Positions 18,630-30,530 are shown, counted from the first letter of the stretch. The stretch: DNA of 38,800 nt from Burkholderiaceae bacterium (GCA_023954035.1 JAMLIT010000038.1:1-38800); one strand, 5' to 3'. Translations and numbers: made by a program. The notes: generated from the sequence alone by a model not told the origin.

Positions 18630-19649
18630 TCACTCATACCCGAACGACCGCACCCGCGCCTCGTCGTCCGCCCAGCCACTGCGCACCTTGACCCAGATCT
18701 CGATGAAAACCTTGGCGTCCATGAGCTTTTCCAGCTCTTGCCGCGCCTCCATGCCGATGCGCTTCAAGCGTTCGCCTTTGTCGCCGATCACCATGGCCTT
18801 GTGGCTGTCGCGCTCAACGACGATGGTGGCGGCAATGCGCACCAGGCGCTTGTGCTGCTTGCTTTTCTCCTCGCTGAACTGGTCGATGACGACCGTGGAC
18901 GTATAGGGCAGCTCGTCTCCGGTGAAGCGAAACAGCTTTTCGCGCACTGTCTCGCTGGCGAGGAACTTTTCGCTGCGGTCCGTCAGTTCGTCCTCGGCGT
19001 ACCACCACGGCGCCTCTGGCAGGTACTTTTCGCAAATCGCGTAGAGCCGCTCCACGTCGCTCTTGTTCTTGGCCGACATGGGCACGAATTCGGCAAAGGG
19101 GTGTCGCTCCTGCATGCTCTTGAGCCATGGCGCAATTTCGGCGCGGCGGTGAATGTTGTCGAGCTTGTTGGCGATCAGCAGCGTGGGAATGCCGGGCTTG
19201 AACAGGCTCAGCACCTTGGCGTCGGCGAGCGTAAAACTGCCGGCTTCGACGACGAAAAGGATCAAGTCCACGTCGCCAATCGCGCCCATGACCGTTTTGT
19301 TCAGCGATTTGTTCAGCGCCGTGGTGTGGCGCGTCTGGAAACCGGGCGTATCGACAAAGACGAACTGCGTGTTGTCCTTGGTGCGAATGCCCGTGATGCG
19401 GTGGCGCGTGGTCTGCGCCTTGCGCGAGGTGATGCTGATCTTCTGGCCCACCAGAGCGTTGAGCAGGGTGGACTTGCCGACGTTGGGTTTGCCCACGATG
19501 GCAATCACGCCGCAGCGCTGGCCCTGCCTGGATGCCGTGTCCGCAGGCCCGGCGGCCCGGCTGGCCGCCAGCATGGATTCAAGTTCCTTTTGGCCTTCGG
19601 CGCTTGTCCCGTCAGCGGCAACAGCTCCTTTTTTGGTAGCATCGTTCAT
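18630..19649 (-). CDS. era: GTPase Era
   Basis: A 339-residue Era, the GTPase that binds 16S rRNA near its 3' end and helps assemble the 30S subunit. The P-loop is GKPNVGKS (residues 53-60), followed by DTPGF, NKLD and a KH RNA-binding domain with [13 protein letters not shown] near residue 285. Compared with the usual ~300 residues it has an extra N-terminal tail of about 45, low in complexity ([20 protein letters not shown]). The ATG at 19649 overlaps the rnc stop as ATGA, which supports this longer start. Confidence 0.96.
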   Translation of the reverse strand: MNDATKKGAVAADGTSAEGQKELESMLAASRAAGPADTASRQGQRCGVIAIVGKPNVGKSTLLNALVGQKISITSRKAQTTRHRITGIRTKDNTQFVFVDTPGFQTRHTTALNKSLNKTVMGAIGDVDLILFVVEAGSFTLADAKVLSLFKPGIPTLLIANKLDNIHRRAEIAPWLKSMQERHPFAEFVPMSAKNKSDVERLYAICEKYLPEAPWWYAEDELTDRSEKFLASETVREKLFRFTGDELPYTSTVVIDQFSEEKSKQHKRLVRIAATIVVERDSHKAMVIGDKGERLKRIGMEARQELEKLMDAKVFIEIWVKVRSGWADDEARVRSFGYE

Positions 19650-20329
19650 GGTTTTTTTGCCTGGAGTTGGAGCAGCACCGCAGCCGCCGCAGACTGCTCC
19701 GCCGCGCGCCGCGAAGAGCCGGTGCCGCGCGCAGCCAGCGAGAGTTCCCCGATGCTGCACTCGACTTCAAAAGACTGGCGGTGCGCTGCGCCACGGGTGT
19801 CGACGACGCAGTAGTCGGGAAGCTTCATGCGCCGGGCTTGCAGCCATTCTTGCAGCGCTGTTTTCGCGTCCTTGGACGCAGCCTGCATCTGCGGGCTGAT
19901 CTCGACGCCCTCAAACAGGCGCCGGACCAGGGCGGTGGCGGCCTGAAAGCCTGCATCCAGATACACCGCACCGATGACGGCTTCCAGCGCGTCGGCGAGC
20001 ATGGACGGCCGCGTCTTGCCGCCAGAGCGCGCTTCGCCTTCGCCCACGCGCAGCACCTCGGGCAGACCGAGCGCGACGGCCAGGCCGTGCAAGCTGTCCT
20101 GGCGCACCATGTTGGCACGCACGCGCGAGAGATCGCCCTCGGGCTGGTTCGCCAAGCGCTCGTACAGCAGGGTGGAGACGGCCAGGTTGAGCACCGAATC
20201 GCCCAGAAATTCCAGGCGTTCGTTGTGATCGCTGCTCGCGCTGCGGTGGGTCAGCGCACGCGCCAGCAGGGCGGGGTCGGAGAACACATGCTGCAAGCGC
20301 CGTTGCAGCGAAGCCAGCGTGGGGGGCAC
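19646..20329 (-). CDS. rnc: ribonuclease III
   Basis: A 227-residue RNase III that cuts double-stranded RNA, including the rRNA precursor. The catalytic signature [13 protein letters not shown] (residues 35-47, with Glu40 and Asp44) is followed by the second metal site [14 protein letters not shown], and then the C-terminal double-stranded RNA-binding domain. The start is a GTG at 20329 placed directly after the TAG stop of the upstream gene, so coupled translation is likely. Conserved order lepB-(DUF4845)-rnc-era. Confidence 0.96.
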   Translation of the reverse strand: MPPTLASLQRRLQHVFSDPALLARALTHRSASSDHNERLEFLGDSVLNLAVSTLLYERLANQPEGDLSRVRANMVRQDSLHGLAVALGLPEVLRVGEGEARSGGKTRPSMLADALEAVIGAVYLDAGFQAATALVRRLFEGVEISPQMQAASKDAKTALQEWLQARRMKLPDYCVVDTRGAAHRQSFEVECSIGELSLAARGTGSSRRAAEQSAAAAVLLQLQAKKP

Positions 20330-20698
20330 CTATTCGGACTGCAGGTCGAAGCGGTACACCAGGTAGGCGGGGCCAGCCAGGGCAATCTCACGCGCGTACT
20401 TGGCGCGAACCACGACCTTGTCGCCGCGCTTGCCGACTTCCAGATCCTTGCCGCTGATCGTAAAAATGTCGTCGATGGCGGCGGCCCGGTCAAAACTGCC
20501 TCGAATTTCCGGTACGGTGTTGCCTTCCCGGGCTGCCTTGTTGATGGCTTTCTGGATGGCGTGCGATTCCAGGAAGACAGGTACGGACTGGCCGCCGATG
20601 GCGAACGCCGCCACGGCCAACACCCCGATGATGACGACGCCAATGAAAGACAGGCCGCGCTGGCGCGAGCGACTGACGGTGCGATGCTGCTGGTTCAT
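20330..20698 (-). CDS. DUF4845 membrane-anchored protein
   Basis: A 122-residue protein with a basic N-terminus (RSRQRG), one membrane helix LSFIGVVIIGVLAVAAFAIG (about residues 16-35) and a periplasmic C-terminal part. This pilin-like architecture between lepB and rnc is the DUF4845 family common in beta- and gammaproteobacteria; function unknown. The ATG at 20698 has AGGGAGAA at a good distance. The open frame upstream shows no homology. Confidence 0.88.
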   Translation of the reverse strand: MNQQHRTVSRSRQRGLSFIGVVIIGVLAVAAFAIGGQSVPVFLESHAIQKAINKAAREGNTVPEIRGSFDRAAAIDDIFTISGKDLEVGKRGDKVVVRAKYAREIALAGPAYLVYRFDLQSE

Positions 20699-20745
20699 GC
20701 TGTTGATTCTCCCTTTTTCTGGTTGGCCGATCCTTGGAGGCCCGC

Positions 20746-21719
20746 CTACTGGAAACCGCCAATGCGCTTCCAGTTGCCGAAGTTCATCCAGACGAAAAAC
20801 GCCTTGCCCACGATATTGGCCTCGGGCACGAAACCCCAGTAGCGCGAATCGAGCGAATTGTCGCGGTTGTCGCCCATCATGAAGTAGTGGCCTTGCGGCA
20901 CCTTGCAAACGACGCCTTCGACACTGTAGCGACAGTTGTCGCGGTAGGCAAAATTACTCGCTCCTTGAACGAAAGCGGGTACGCCTTCGTTGTTCAGCAA
21001 GCGGTGCGGATGGCCGCCCAGTTCCTCCTGGAACTGCTTGAAGTAGCGCATGGCGTCTTCGTCGAAGTAATCGGGAAGCGAATCCGTGGGCACCGGCTCA
21101 CCATTGATGGTCAGGCGCTTGTTCAAATAGGCCACTTCGTCGCCCGGAACGCCCACCACGCGCTTGATGTAGTCCAGCGTGGGCTGCGGCGGATAGCGAA
21201 ACACCATCACATCGCCGCGCTCAGGCGCATGCCCTTCGGTGATCTTGGTGTTGATCACGGGCAGGCGGATGCCGTAAGTGAACTTGTTGACCAGAATGAG
21301 GTCGCCCACCAGCAGCGTGGGAATCATGGAGCCCGACGGAATCTTGAACGGCTCGACCAGAAAGGAGCGCAGCAGAAAGACCGCAGCAATGACGGGAAAC
21401 AGCCCCGCCGTCCAATCCAGCCACCAGGGCTGGGCCAGCACCCGCTGCTGCGCCTCGCCCGTGTCGATGCCGCTCTGCGCAATGCCTTGCCGGTCCAGAT
21501 CGGCGCGGCGCGCCTGGGCCGCCTGTTCCATGGCCTGTGCGGCAGCGCGCCGGCGCGGCAGGAAATACAGGCGCTCGGCGATCCAGTAACACCCCGTGAC
21601 CACCGTGGCCAGGAAGAGCAGCAAAGCAAAGTTGCCCTCGATCGCGCCGAAGTACCAGGCACCAATATAGCCGGCAAAGGCGGCCAGCAAGAGCGAGGTG
21701 AATATCTGAACCAGCTGCA

Positions 21720-21720
<1 letters not shown>
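20746..21720 (-). CDS. lepB: signal peptidase I
   Basis: A 324-residue membrane protease that cleaves Sec and Tat signal peptides on the periplasmic side. Two N-terminal membrane segments (about residues 7-25 and 31-48) and a third near 104-118 precede the catalytic Ser131 in PSGSMIPTL and Lys186 in DYIKRVVGVPGD; GDNRDNSLDSRYWG is the conserved late motif. The ATG at 21720 overlaps the lepA stop by one base (TGATG); a TTG one codon earlier is less likely. The lepA-lepB pair is the classical operon. Confidence 0.97.
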
Positions 21721-23528
<1,808 letters not shown>

Positions 23529-23572
23529 CAAAGGGTGGGTTCGGGTGGCGCGGGCGCAGCACGGCAGACATG

Positions 23573-23603
23573 AAAAAGGGCGCGTCGCTCAGAGGACGCG
23601 CCC
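23573..23603 (-). terminator. intrinsic terminator after mucD
   Basis: On the minus strand GGGCGCGTC and GACGCGCCC form a 9-bp GC-rich stem with an 8-base loop, followed directly by TTTTT. It lies 61 bases beyond the mucD stop and 45 bases before lepA. Confidence 0.8.
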
Positions 23604-23610
23604 TGTCACA

Positions 23611-23636
23611 CAAGCAATGCTTGGGCGCGTATTGTA
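23611..23636 (-). promoter_or_regulatory. candidate -10 and palindrome before the mucD terminator
   Basis: TACAAT on the minus strand (23636-23631) fits a -10 element in 5 of 6 positions, without a good -35. Eight bases downstream lies the perfect palindrome CAAGCA-A-TGCTTG (23611-23623), and then the terminator. The order -10, palindrome, terminator, lepA would suit attenuation of lepA, but it may be chance. Confidence 0.25.
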
Positions 23637-23663
23637 GGCAAAAGCCTGCAGGCGCCCGGTGGT

Positions 23664-25148
23664 TTACCGCGAAGGACGAATCAGCGCGTACTGGGCCCAG
23701 TCGCCACGCCGGTACAGCACGTTGATCGGCTTGCTCTTGTCGGCCTTGGCCAGTGCGGCCTCGAATTCCTTGAGATTGGCGACCTCGGTATTGGCGACCG
23801 CCAGGATGACGTCACCCTGGCGCAGACCAGCGCGCGCGGCGGCGTCGCTGGCGGCCTCCACGCGCACGCCGCCCTTGACGCTGAGTTCACGGCGCTGCGC
23901 CTCGGACAGATCGGAGAGCGTCAGCCCCAGTTTTTGCGTCGCCGCGGAAGACTTGGGCGCATCGTCCGCAGCGCTGGCCCTGGTTTCTGCCTTGTCGCCC
24001 TCAATTTCGCCCACGGTCACCGTCAGATCCCGCGTTTTGCCGCGGCGAAAAACGGTGATCGTGCTGCGCGTGCCGGGTTTGGTGTTGCCAACCATGCGGG
24101 GCAGATCGGAAATCTTGTCCACCGGTTTTCCGTCGAACTTGGTGATGATGTCACCTGCCTCGACCCCCGCCTTGTCGGCCGGCGCGCCTTTTTCCACCCC
24201 GGTGACCAGCGCACCCTGCTGCTTGGACAGGCCCAGCGATTCGGCCACGTCCTTGGTGACGCTGCCAATCTGCACCCCGATGCGCCCGCGCGTCACCTTG
24301 CCCGTGGCGCGCAGCTGGTCGCTGACCCGGATGGCTTCGTCAATGGGGATGGAGAACGAAATGCCCATGAAGCCGCCCGAGCGCGAATAAATCTGGCTGT
24401 TGATGCCGACCACTTCGCCGCGCATGTTGATCAGCGGGCCACCGGAGTTGCCTGGGTTGATGGCGACATCGGTCTGGATGAAGGGCAGGTATTCGCCCGT
24501 ATCGCGCTGCTTGGCGCTGACGATGCCGGCGGTCACGGTGTTCTCCAGGCCAAAGGGCGAGCCGATGGCCATCACCCATTCGCCGACCCGCAGGCGGCTG
24601 ACATCGCCAATTTTCACCGCGGGAAGGCCGGTGGCGTCGATCTTGACCACGGCCACGTCGCTGCGTTTGTCGTAGCCGATGATCTTGGCTTTGAACTCGC
24701 GCTGATCGGTGAGCGTCACCATCACTTCGTCGGCACCTTCCACCACGTGGGCGTTGGTCATGACGAAGCCGTCGGAACTGAGGATGAAGCCCGAGCCGAG
24801 GCCACGGGGCTGCTCTTCATCGGGCAGCGCGCGCGGTCCGGGCCGCTGGCCCTTGGGCAGATTGGGAATCGGCAGGCCAAAGCGTTTGAAGAACTCCAGC
24901 ATGTCTTCGTCCATGCCGCCCGACATGTTGCGCGCCGAGGCTTTCTCCAAGGTCCGGATGTTGACGACCGATGGGCCCACCTGCTCCACCAGATCGGTGA
25001 AGTCGGGCAAGCCGCGCACGCTGGTGACGGGAACCTGCGCCTGAGCGCGAAGGGGCGAGAGGCTTGCACTGCCCACGCCGACCGCGCCCGCAACCGCCAA
25101 TACACCGGCCGCCGTCCACGCGTTGAGTTTCAACCACTGATTTTTCAT
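23664..25148 (-). CDS. mucD: periplasmic serine protease DegP/MucD type
   Basis: A 494-residue HtrA-family protease that degrades misfolded envelope proteins and damps the sigma-E response. Layout: signal peptide (residues 1-37, ending AQAQ), trypsin-like domain with the triad His134 (TNAHVV), Asp164 (SDVAVVKI) and Ser235 (GNSGGPL), then two PDZ domains (about 275-365 and 400-490). The ATG at 25148 begins the signal peptide. It follows rpoE-rseA-rseB, the algU-mucA-mucB-mucD arrangement, and ends at a terminator. Confidence 0.95.
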   Translation of the reverse strand: MKNQWLKLNAWTAAGVLAVAGAVGVGSASLSPLRAQAQVPVTSVRGLPDFTDLVEQVGPSVVNIRTLEKASARNMSGGMDEDMLEFFKRFGLPIPNLPKGQRPGPRALPDEEQPRGLGSGFILSSDGFVMTNAHVVEGADEVMVTLTDQREFKAKIIGYDKRSDVAVVKIDATGLPAVKIGDVSRLRVGEWVMAIGSPFGLENTVTAGIVSAKQRDTGEYLPFIQTDVAINPGNSGGPLINMRGEVVGINSQIYSRSGGFMGISFSIPIDEAIRVSDQLRATGKVTRGRIGVQIGSVTKDVAESLGLSKQQGALVTGVEKGAPADKAGVEAGDIITKFDGKPVDKISDLPRMVGNTKPGTRSTITVFRRGKTRDLTVTVGEIEGDKAETRASAADDAPKSSAATQKLGLTLSDLSEAQRRELSVKGGVRVEAASDAAARAGLRQGDVILAVANTEVANLKEFEAALAKADKSKPINVLYRRGDWAQYALIRPSR

Positions 25149-25239
25149 GATGTCTGGCCTTTCAAATGGAGTCTGCGCTGCGCGCATGCACTTTCAGAAA
25201 CGTGCAAGAACAAATGGTTCCCCGCTCGCGATCGCTCGG

Positions 25240-26313
25240 CTACTTGCGCACGCGGACCAGACGCTCGGCAAATAGCGCAAGCGTTGCAGCAGGCACCTCG
25301 CCCACCACGGTGAGCCAGGTCTGCGCGTCCAGCGGTCGAGCCAGGGCCTGCGTGGCGCCGGCAGACCAGCGTGCCAGTGTCTGAGCCGGTACGGCGCCGT
25401 CCCGGGTCTCGAAGAACAGTGACACGCTGGCCAATCCATCGGCATAGGTGCACTGCACGGCCTCGCCGCGGGTGCCGGAAGCCCGACATCCCTGGTAGGA
25501 AAAACCGGGAACCGCCTCGCGCAGCGTCCAGGCGACCTCCTCGGGCGGCAGCTCGCGCGGGGCCAGCTGGGCGAGTGCACGGTAGCCCCGGGTGTCTTCC
25601 ATCTCGCGCGCGAGCGCGGGCAGCGACACCGGCGTCCCGAGATCCACCTGCAGAAAACTCGCCTGCTCGCGCACATGGCCATCGGCCTGCACCGTCTGCA
25701 GGCGCAGCACCAGCCCCGAGCCCTGCTCGCTCCAGATACGGTAGCCAAAGCGCAAGGCATCGCGCGGCCGCAGCCAGACCACATCCGCATCGAGCCCCGC
25801 CACACGCTGGCGGCCCAGTCGCTCCGCCCGGTACCAGCGATCAAGCCCCGCGGCCAACGCCGGCACGGCGCCCGGGAACGGCAGCGCGCGCTGCAGCGGC
25901 TCGGTCACGACCGTGCGTGAAGCGTGAAAAAACGTTCGCATTTCGCCATTGCGGCGAAAAATGGTGCGCGCCGGACCGTCCAGGGCCTCGATCCGTTCCA
26001 TGTGGCGATCGCCCTCTCGGGCATGCCAGATCCGCGAGCCGGTCGTGGCCCCCGCGTCGGTGGTTACGACAAAGGTGCCCACATAGCTTCGCTCGAGCGC
26101 CGCGCGCTGCACACGGGCGATCCAGCCGGCGACATCGGTCGGCAGCGGCACTTGGGCGGAACCGAGCGGGGCGGCCGCACCCGAGCCATCGCTTGCCCAA
26201 GCCTGCGTCTGCGCAGCAAGGGCAGCCAGCGCCACCAGAGCGCCTGCACAGGTTCTCGCCAGCGGCCCCGCTGCGAGGCGGAAATCAGCGCTGCGGAGCC
26301 TCAAACGTCGCAT
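25240..26313 (-). CDS. rseB: sigma-E regulatory protein RseB/MucB
   Basis: A 357-residue periplasmic protein of the MucB/RseB family, which binds the anti-sigma factor and protects it from cleavage until lipid or LPS signals arrive. The N-terminus has a signal peptide (arginine-rich start, hydrophobic core ending AWA near residue 40). The lipoprotein-like fold follows with the family segments YVGTFVVTTDAG, HMERIEALDGPARTIFRRNGE and RFGYRIWSEQGSGLVLRLQ. The ATG at 26313 overlaps rseA by 29 bases; no later start would keep the signal peptide. Confidence 0.92.
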   Translation of the reverse strand: MRRLRLRSADFRLAAGPLARTCAGALVALAALAAQTQAWASDGSGAAAPLGSAQVPLPTDVAGWIARVQRAALERSYVGTFVVTTDAGATTGSRIWHAREGDRHMERIEALDGPARTIFRRNGEMRTFFHASRTVVTEPLQRALPFPGAVPALAAGLDRWYRAERLGRQRVAGLDADVVWLRPRDALRFGYRIWSEQGSGLVLRLQTVQADGHVREQASFLQVDLGTPVSLPALAREMEDTRGYRALAQLAPRELPPEEVAWTLREAVPGFSYQGCRASGTRGEAVQCTYADGLASVSLFFETRDGAVPAQTLARWSAGATQALARPLDAQTWLTVVGEVPAATLALFAERLVRVRK

Positions 26314-26896
26314 TGCGCAAGAAACCTGCGGGCATTTGAAGGGCGGACGCGCCGCCAAATTGCTTGTGCGCCGCCAACAGCTCGTCGAGCCGGGGGTCGC
26401 GGATCATGACCGGCGCCTGCGCCTGCGCCAGCTCTGTGGGCGCAGCGCTGGCCGACGCTGTGGCGGCGGCCAATTGGGCCGTCTGCGGCGGCTGGCCACT
26501 CAGGACGGAAAGCGAATTCCAGCCCATGGCTGCGACGGCCGCCAGCGAAGCAAATCCCGCCACCAGCTTCCAGCGCCATACGGAATCGTTGGCCGCAGCC
26601 GCGCCTTGCGCGCCAGGGACGGTTTCACCGGGCGGCGGCAGATCGCGGGACACCGCTTCGCTGCGCTGCGGTGATCGTGCGAACTCTTCGCGCAAGCCTT
26701 GCAAAAGCCGTTCGCTGTCGCTGGCGGGCGCCAGTTCGGGCGAGCGCAGCACGTCGCCAATCACATGGTAGCTTTGCCAGGACGCGCGGCATGCGTCCTG
26801 CGTGCACAGGGCCAAGGCCTGCGCCAGTTCGTCGCCAGCGAGTTCACCGTCAGCCAGCGCCGACAACAGTTCCTGAGCGTTGCGTTCCATTTCCAT
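26285..26896 (-). CDS. rseA: sigma-E anti-sigma factor RseA/MucA
   Basis: A 203-residue single-pass membrane protein that holds RpoE inactive at the inner membrane. The cytoplasmic N-terminal domain matches the family: ERNAQELLSALADGELAGDE and WQSYHVIGDVLR (about residues 45-56). The membrane helix is about residues 113-134 (KLVAGFASLAAVAAMGWNSL), followed by the periplasmic part. The start at 26896 has CAGGTGG at a suitable distance; a TTG at 26917 and an ATG at 26890 are alternatives. It lies between rpoE and rseB. Confidence 0.92.
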   Translation of the reverse strand: MEMERNAQELLSALADGELAGDELAQALALCTQDACRASWQSYHVIGDVLRSPELAPASDSERLLQGLREEFARSPQRSEAVSRDLPPPGETVPGAQGAAAANDSVWRWKLVAGFASLAAVAAMGWNSLSVLSGQPPQTAQLAAATASASAAPTELAQAQAPVMIRDPRLDELLAAHKQFGGASALQMPAGFLRNATFEAPQR

Positions 26897-26929
26897 GGTG
26901 TCCACCTGCAGTGTCAAAGGGCAGCCTAC

Positions 26930-27562
26930 CTACCAGCGCTTGCCCGACTGGTTTTCCAGCATCGGGCGCACGCGCGCCGAAATCGCTTCCCGCGCCCGAA
27001 AGATGCGCGAGCGCACGGTCCCGATCGGACAATCCATGGCCTGAGCAATTTCCTCATAGCTCAGACCTTCGATCTCGCGCAGCGTCACAGCTTCGCGCAA
27101 ATCGGCCGGAAGGGCCTGCATCGCCGCATTGACCGCGACCGCAATTTCCTGCGCCGCCAGCACCGTCTCGGGCGTCTCGTCGGTGGTTGGTTCCTGGCGC
27201 GGCCTGGAAGTTTCATCGTCTTCTTCGGCACCCGGCGCGGCGCCGTGGTAGACCACCGGGTGGCGCTTGAGGTCGAGCAGGGTTTTCTTGGCTGTGTTGA
27301 CCGCAATGCGGTAGAGCCAGGTGTAGAACTGTGCGTCGCCGCGAAACTGGTGCAGCGCGCGGTAGGCTCGGATGAAGGTTTCCTGGGCGATGTCGGGAAT
27401 CAGATCGGTGTCTCGCACCATGCGGCCAATCAGCCGCTCGATGCGCCGCTGGTATTTGATGACCAGCAACTCGAACGCGCGCTGGTCGCCCGCCACGGTC
27501 CGCTGCACCAGCAGAAGATCGGGGTCGTGGGGGCGCGGTTCGGAGGAAGCGGGGTCGGTCAT
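26930..27562 (-). CDS. rpoE: RNA polymerase sigma-E factor
   Basis: A 210-residue ECF sigma factor (RpoE/AlgU type) that directs envelope-stress genes. Region 2 contains VIKYQRRIERLIGRMV and DIAQETFIRAYRAL with FYTWLYRIAVNTAK; region 4 contains LREIEGLSYEEIAQAMDCP and GTVRSRIFRARE, the helix-turn-helix that reads the -35. The linker (residues about 105-135) is acidic. It is followed by its regulators rseA, rseB and mucD. No ribosome-binding site stands out, which suggests coupling to the gene upstream. Confidence 0.97.
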   Translation of the reverse strand: MTDPASSEPRPHDPDLLLVQRTVAGDQRAFELLVIKYQRRIERLIGRMVRDTDLIPDIAQETFIRAYRALHQFRGDAQFYTWLYRIAVNTAKKTLLDLKRHPVVYHGAAPGAEEDDETSRPRQEPTTDETPETVLAAQEIAVAVNAAMQALPADLREAVTLREIEGLSYEEIAQAMDCPIGTVRSRIFRAREAISARVRPMLENQSGKRW

Positions 27563-27606
27563 GACTCAAGCGGACGTGTGCCCAGGGGAGCCGGCTGAAG
27601 GCACGG

Positions 27607-28116
27607 TCACAAGCGGCGATCGGCGAGCGTGGCGTCGGCGACGTCCTGCGCCGCAGCCTCTGACAGCGAGGCCGTGGCGGGCGAATATACCGCACGGCGC
27701 AAGTCGAGCCAGCGCACGGCGTCTTCGGATCGCTGCACAAACAGCCAGACCGTGGGCCGCGCCTCGGGAAAGGACACGGCCATCCACCGCTGCAGATCGA
27801 GTTGAAGAACGACCGCCCGGCCCAGCGGCCTGGGCTCGCCCGCGTCCCCAGCGCCATGCAATTCCCAGGCCTGTCCGTCCCAGACGAGCGCGCCCGCCGG
27901 CAAACGCACGAAGAACCGCACCGACAGCCCGGCGGCAAGCGCCCACAAGAGGAGCGCCGCAAGCGCCGCGCTGGGCTGCGCGCCCGCGTTCCACCACGCC
28001 AGCAGTACGAACAATGATGTCCCCTGCAGCAGGGCCAGGGCGAGTCCCAGCACCGTGCTGCGCCGCAGCGGATAGTGGACCGCGGGCGCAGGGAAGCGCG
28101 CGGTGCCGGCAGCCAT
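27607..28116 (-). CDS. hypothetical membrane protein between fabF and rpoE
   Basis: A 169-residue protein with two hydrophobic segments near the N-terminus (about residues 21-43 and 48-70) and a soluble C-terminal part rich in Trp and Arg (DLQRWMAVSFPEARPTVWLF). I do not recognise a named family. It sits 27 bases after fabF and 44 bases before rpoE in the same direction; its position suggests an inner-membrane protein tied to the envelope-stress operon. The start is the ATG at 28116. Confidence 0.75.
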   Translation of the reverse strand: MAAGTARFPAPAVHYPLRRSTVLGLALALLQGTSLFVLLAWWNAGAQPSAALAALLLWALAAGLSVRFFVRLPAGALVWDGQAWELHGAGDAGEPRPLGRAVVLQLDLQRWMAVSFPEARPTVWLFVQRSEDAVRWLDLRRAVYSPATASLSEAAAQDVADATLADRRL

Positions 28117-28143
28117 TCGGAAAACGCAGAGGGCCCGGAGCCC

Positions 28144-29388
28144 TCAAACCCGCCGGAACACCAAGGTTCCGTTGGTTCCACCAAAGCCGAAGTTGTTCTT
28201 CATGGCGAACTCCAGCGGCATGTCGCGCGCGACGTTGGCGCAGTAGTCCAGGTCGCACTCTGGGTCCTGGTGCTCCAGGTTGATGGTCGGCGGCACCTTC
28301 TGGTCGTGCAGCGCAAGAATCGTGAAAATGCTCTCGATGCCCCCGGCGCCCCCCAGCAGGTGGCCGGTCATGGACTTGGTCGAGCTGACCACCAGCTTGT
28401 TCGCCGCGTCGCCAAAGGCTGCCTTGATGGCAAGCGTTTCGTTCACATCGCCCAGGGGTGTGGAGGTGCCGTGGGCGTTGAGGTAGTCGATCTGCTCGGC
28501 GTTGATTCCGGCATTGCGCAAGGCACCCAGCATGGCTCGGCGCGGCCCGTCCATGTTGGGCGCTGTCATGTGCCCGGCGTCGGCGCTCATGCCAAAGCCA
28601 AGCAGCTCGGCGTAGATGCGCGCGCCGCGCGCCTTGGCGTGCTCGTATTCTTCCAGGACCACGACACCCGCGCCTTCTCCCAGAACGAAGCCGTCGCGGT
28701 CGCGATCCCAGGGGCGCGATGCCGCCTGCGGATCGTCGTTGCGGGTCGACAAGGCGCGCATCGCGGCAAATCCGCCAATGCCCAGCGGCGACACCGTCGC
28801 TTCGGTACCGCCAGCGACGACCACATCGGCGTCACCGTACTCGATGAGGCGACCGCCTTCGCCAATGCAGTGCAGCCCGGTGGTGCAGGCAGTGACCACG
28901 GACAGGTTGGGGCCTTTGAACCCAAAGCGCATGGACACATGGCCCGCGACCATGTTGATGATGGACGCTGGAACGAAAAACGGCGTGATGCGCCGCGGTC
29001 CCCGGGCCACAAGTTCGGAGTGGGTGTTTTCAATCAGCGGCAGCCCGCCGATGCCCGAGCCAATGACACAGGCAATGCGCGTGGCCAAGTCTTCGTCCAG
29101 CGCGTCGCCCGTGGGCAGACCGGCGTCCTGCACGGCCTGCACGGCCGCAGCGATGCCGAAATGGATGAAGCTGTCCATCCCGCGCGCGTCCTTGGCGCTC
29201 AGGTAGGTGTCCAGCTCGAAGCCGCGCACTTCCCCGGCGATCTGGCAGGCGAAATTCGACGCGTCGAACTTGCTGATGCGGTCGATGCCGGAGCGCCCGG
29301 CCAGGAGGGCGGCCCAGGCGTCCTGCACCGTGTTTCCCACGGGGCAAACGCAACCCAGGCCGGTCACGACAACGCGACGACGGCTCAT
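28144..29388 (-). CDS. fabF: beta-ketoacyl-ACP synthase II
   Basis: A 414-residue condensing enzyme that elongates acyl-ACP with malonyl-ACP in fatty-acid synthesis. The active-site triad is visible: Cys168 in [10 protein letters not shown], His306 in [11 protein letters not shown] and His343 in [13 protein letters not shown], with Lys338. It starts at [12 protein letters not shown]. It follows acpP, the conserved acpP-fabF order. Confidence 0.97.
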   Translation of the reverse strand: MSRRRVVVTGLGCVCPVGNTVQDAWAALLAGRSGIDRISKFDASNFACQIAGEVRGFELDTYLSAKDARGMDSFIHFGIAAAVQAVQDAGLPTGDALDEDLATRIACVIGSGIGGLPLIENTHSELVARGPRRITPFFVPASIINMVAGHVSMRFGFKGPNLSVVTACTTGLHCIGEGGRLIEYGDADVVVAGGTEATVSPLGIGGFAAMRALSTRNDDPQAASRPWDRDRDGFVLGEGAGVVVLEEYEHAKARGARIYAELLGFGMSADAGHMTAPNMDGPRRAMLGALRNAGINAEQIDYLNAHGTSTPLGDVNETLAIKAAFGDAANKLVVSSTKSMTGHLLGGAGGIESIFTILALHDQKVPPTINLEHQDPECDLDYCANVARDMPLEFAMKNNFGFGGTNGTLVFRRV

Positions 29389-29420
29389 TCGTAAAACCTT
29401 GTGCTTGGACTCGCTTGACG

Positions 29421-29435
29421 CGGCGCAGCGCGCCG
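29421..29435 (-). other. small stem-loop between acpP and fabF
   Basis: CGGCGC and GCGCCG form a 6-bp stem with a 3-base loop immediately after the acpP stop. No T-run follows. It could stabilise the abundant acpP message or reduce read-through into fabF. Confidence 0.3.
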
Positions 29436-29436
29436 A

Positions 29437-29721
<285 letters not shown>

Positions 29722-29780
29722 TTAGATCGCGCGATTTGATACAAGAATGTCTGCCTTCATCTGCCGCGAAATTCGTTGAT

Positions 29781-30530
29781 TTACATGTACATGCCGCCAT
29801 TGACGTGCAACTCCTGGCCCGTTACGTAACCCGCCTGCGGCGAGGCCAGGTAGGCGACGGCATGGGCGATGTCGGCAGGCCGCCCCAAATGGCCAAGGGG
29901 TATCTGCTCGAGCAGCGCTTTTTGCTGCGCCTCGGGCAGGCCCGCGGTCATGTCGGTATCGATGAAACCGGGCGCCACGCAGTTGACCGTGATGCCCCGG
30001 CTGCCCAGCTCGCGCGCCAGCGAGCGCGTCATGCCTGCCACGCCCGCCTTGGCCGCAGCGTAGTTGGCCTGCCCCGGGTTGCCGGACGCGCCGACCACGC
30101 TGGTGATGCTGATGATGCGGCCGTAGCGCTGCTTCATCATCGGACGAATCGCGGCGCGGCTGACGCGAAACACCGCGCTCAAGTTGGTGCCCAGCACGGC
30201 GTCCCAGTCGCCGTCCTTCATGCGCATGGCAAGCTGGTCGCGCGTGATGCCGGCGTTGTTGACCAGCACCTGCAGGCCGCCGTGCTCTTTCACCACGCTG
30301 TCGATCAGGGCGTCGACCGACGGAGCGTCGTTCACGTCGAGCACCGCGCCACTGCAGCCGGCGTGGGCAGAAAGCGCTGCGCCGATGCGCTGCGCACCCT
30401 CGGCCGTGGTCGCCGTGCCGATCACGCGCCAACCGCGCTGCGCCAGTTCGAGCGCGATGGCTGCACCAATGCCGCGCGATGCGCCGGTGACCAGCGCCAC
30501 ACCGGGGGTTTTGTCGTTCGCCTGCGTCAT
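29781..30530 (-). CDS. fabG: 3-oxoacyl-[acyl-carrier-protein] reductase
   Basis: A 249-residue short-chain dehydrogenase that reduces beta-ketoacyl-ACP with NADPH. The nucleotide site is VTGASRGIG (residues 14-22), NNAG follows at 91-94, and the catalytic residues are Ser144, Tyr157 and Lys161 in SVVGASGNPGQANYAAAKAG. The ATG at 30530 overlaps the fabD stop (ATGA). The frame is open upstream but without homology. Confidence 0.97.
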   Translation of the reverse strand: MTQANDKTPGVALVTGASRGIGAAIALELAQRGWRVIGTATTAEGAQRIGAALSAHAGCSGAVLDVNDAPSVDALIDSVVKEHGGLQVLVNNAGITRDQLAMRMKDGDWDAVLGTNLSAVFRVSRAAIRPMMKQRYGRIISITSVVGASGNPGQANYAAAKAGVAGMTRSLARELGSRGITVNCVAPGFIDTDMTAGLPEAQQKALLEQIPLGHLGRPADIAHAVAYLASPQAGYVTGQELHVNGGMYM

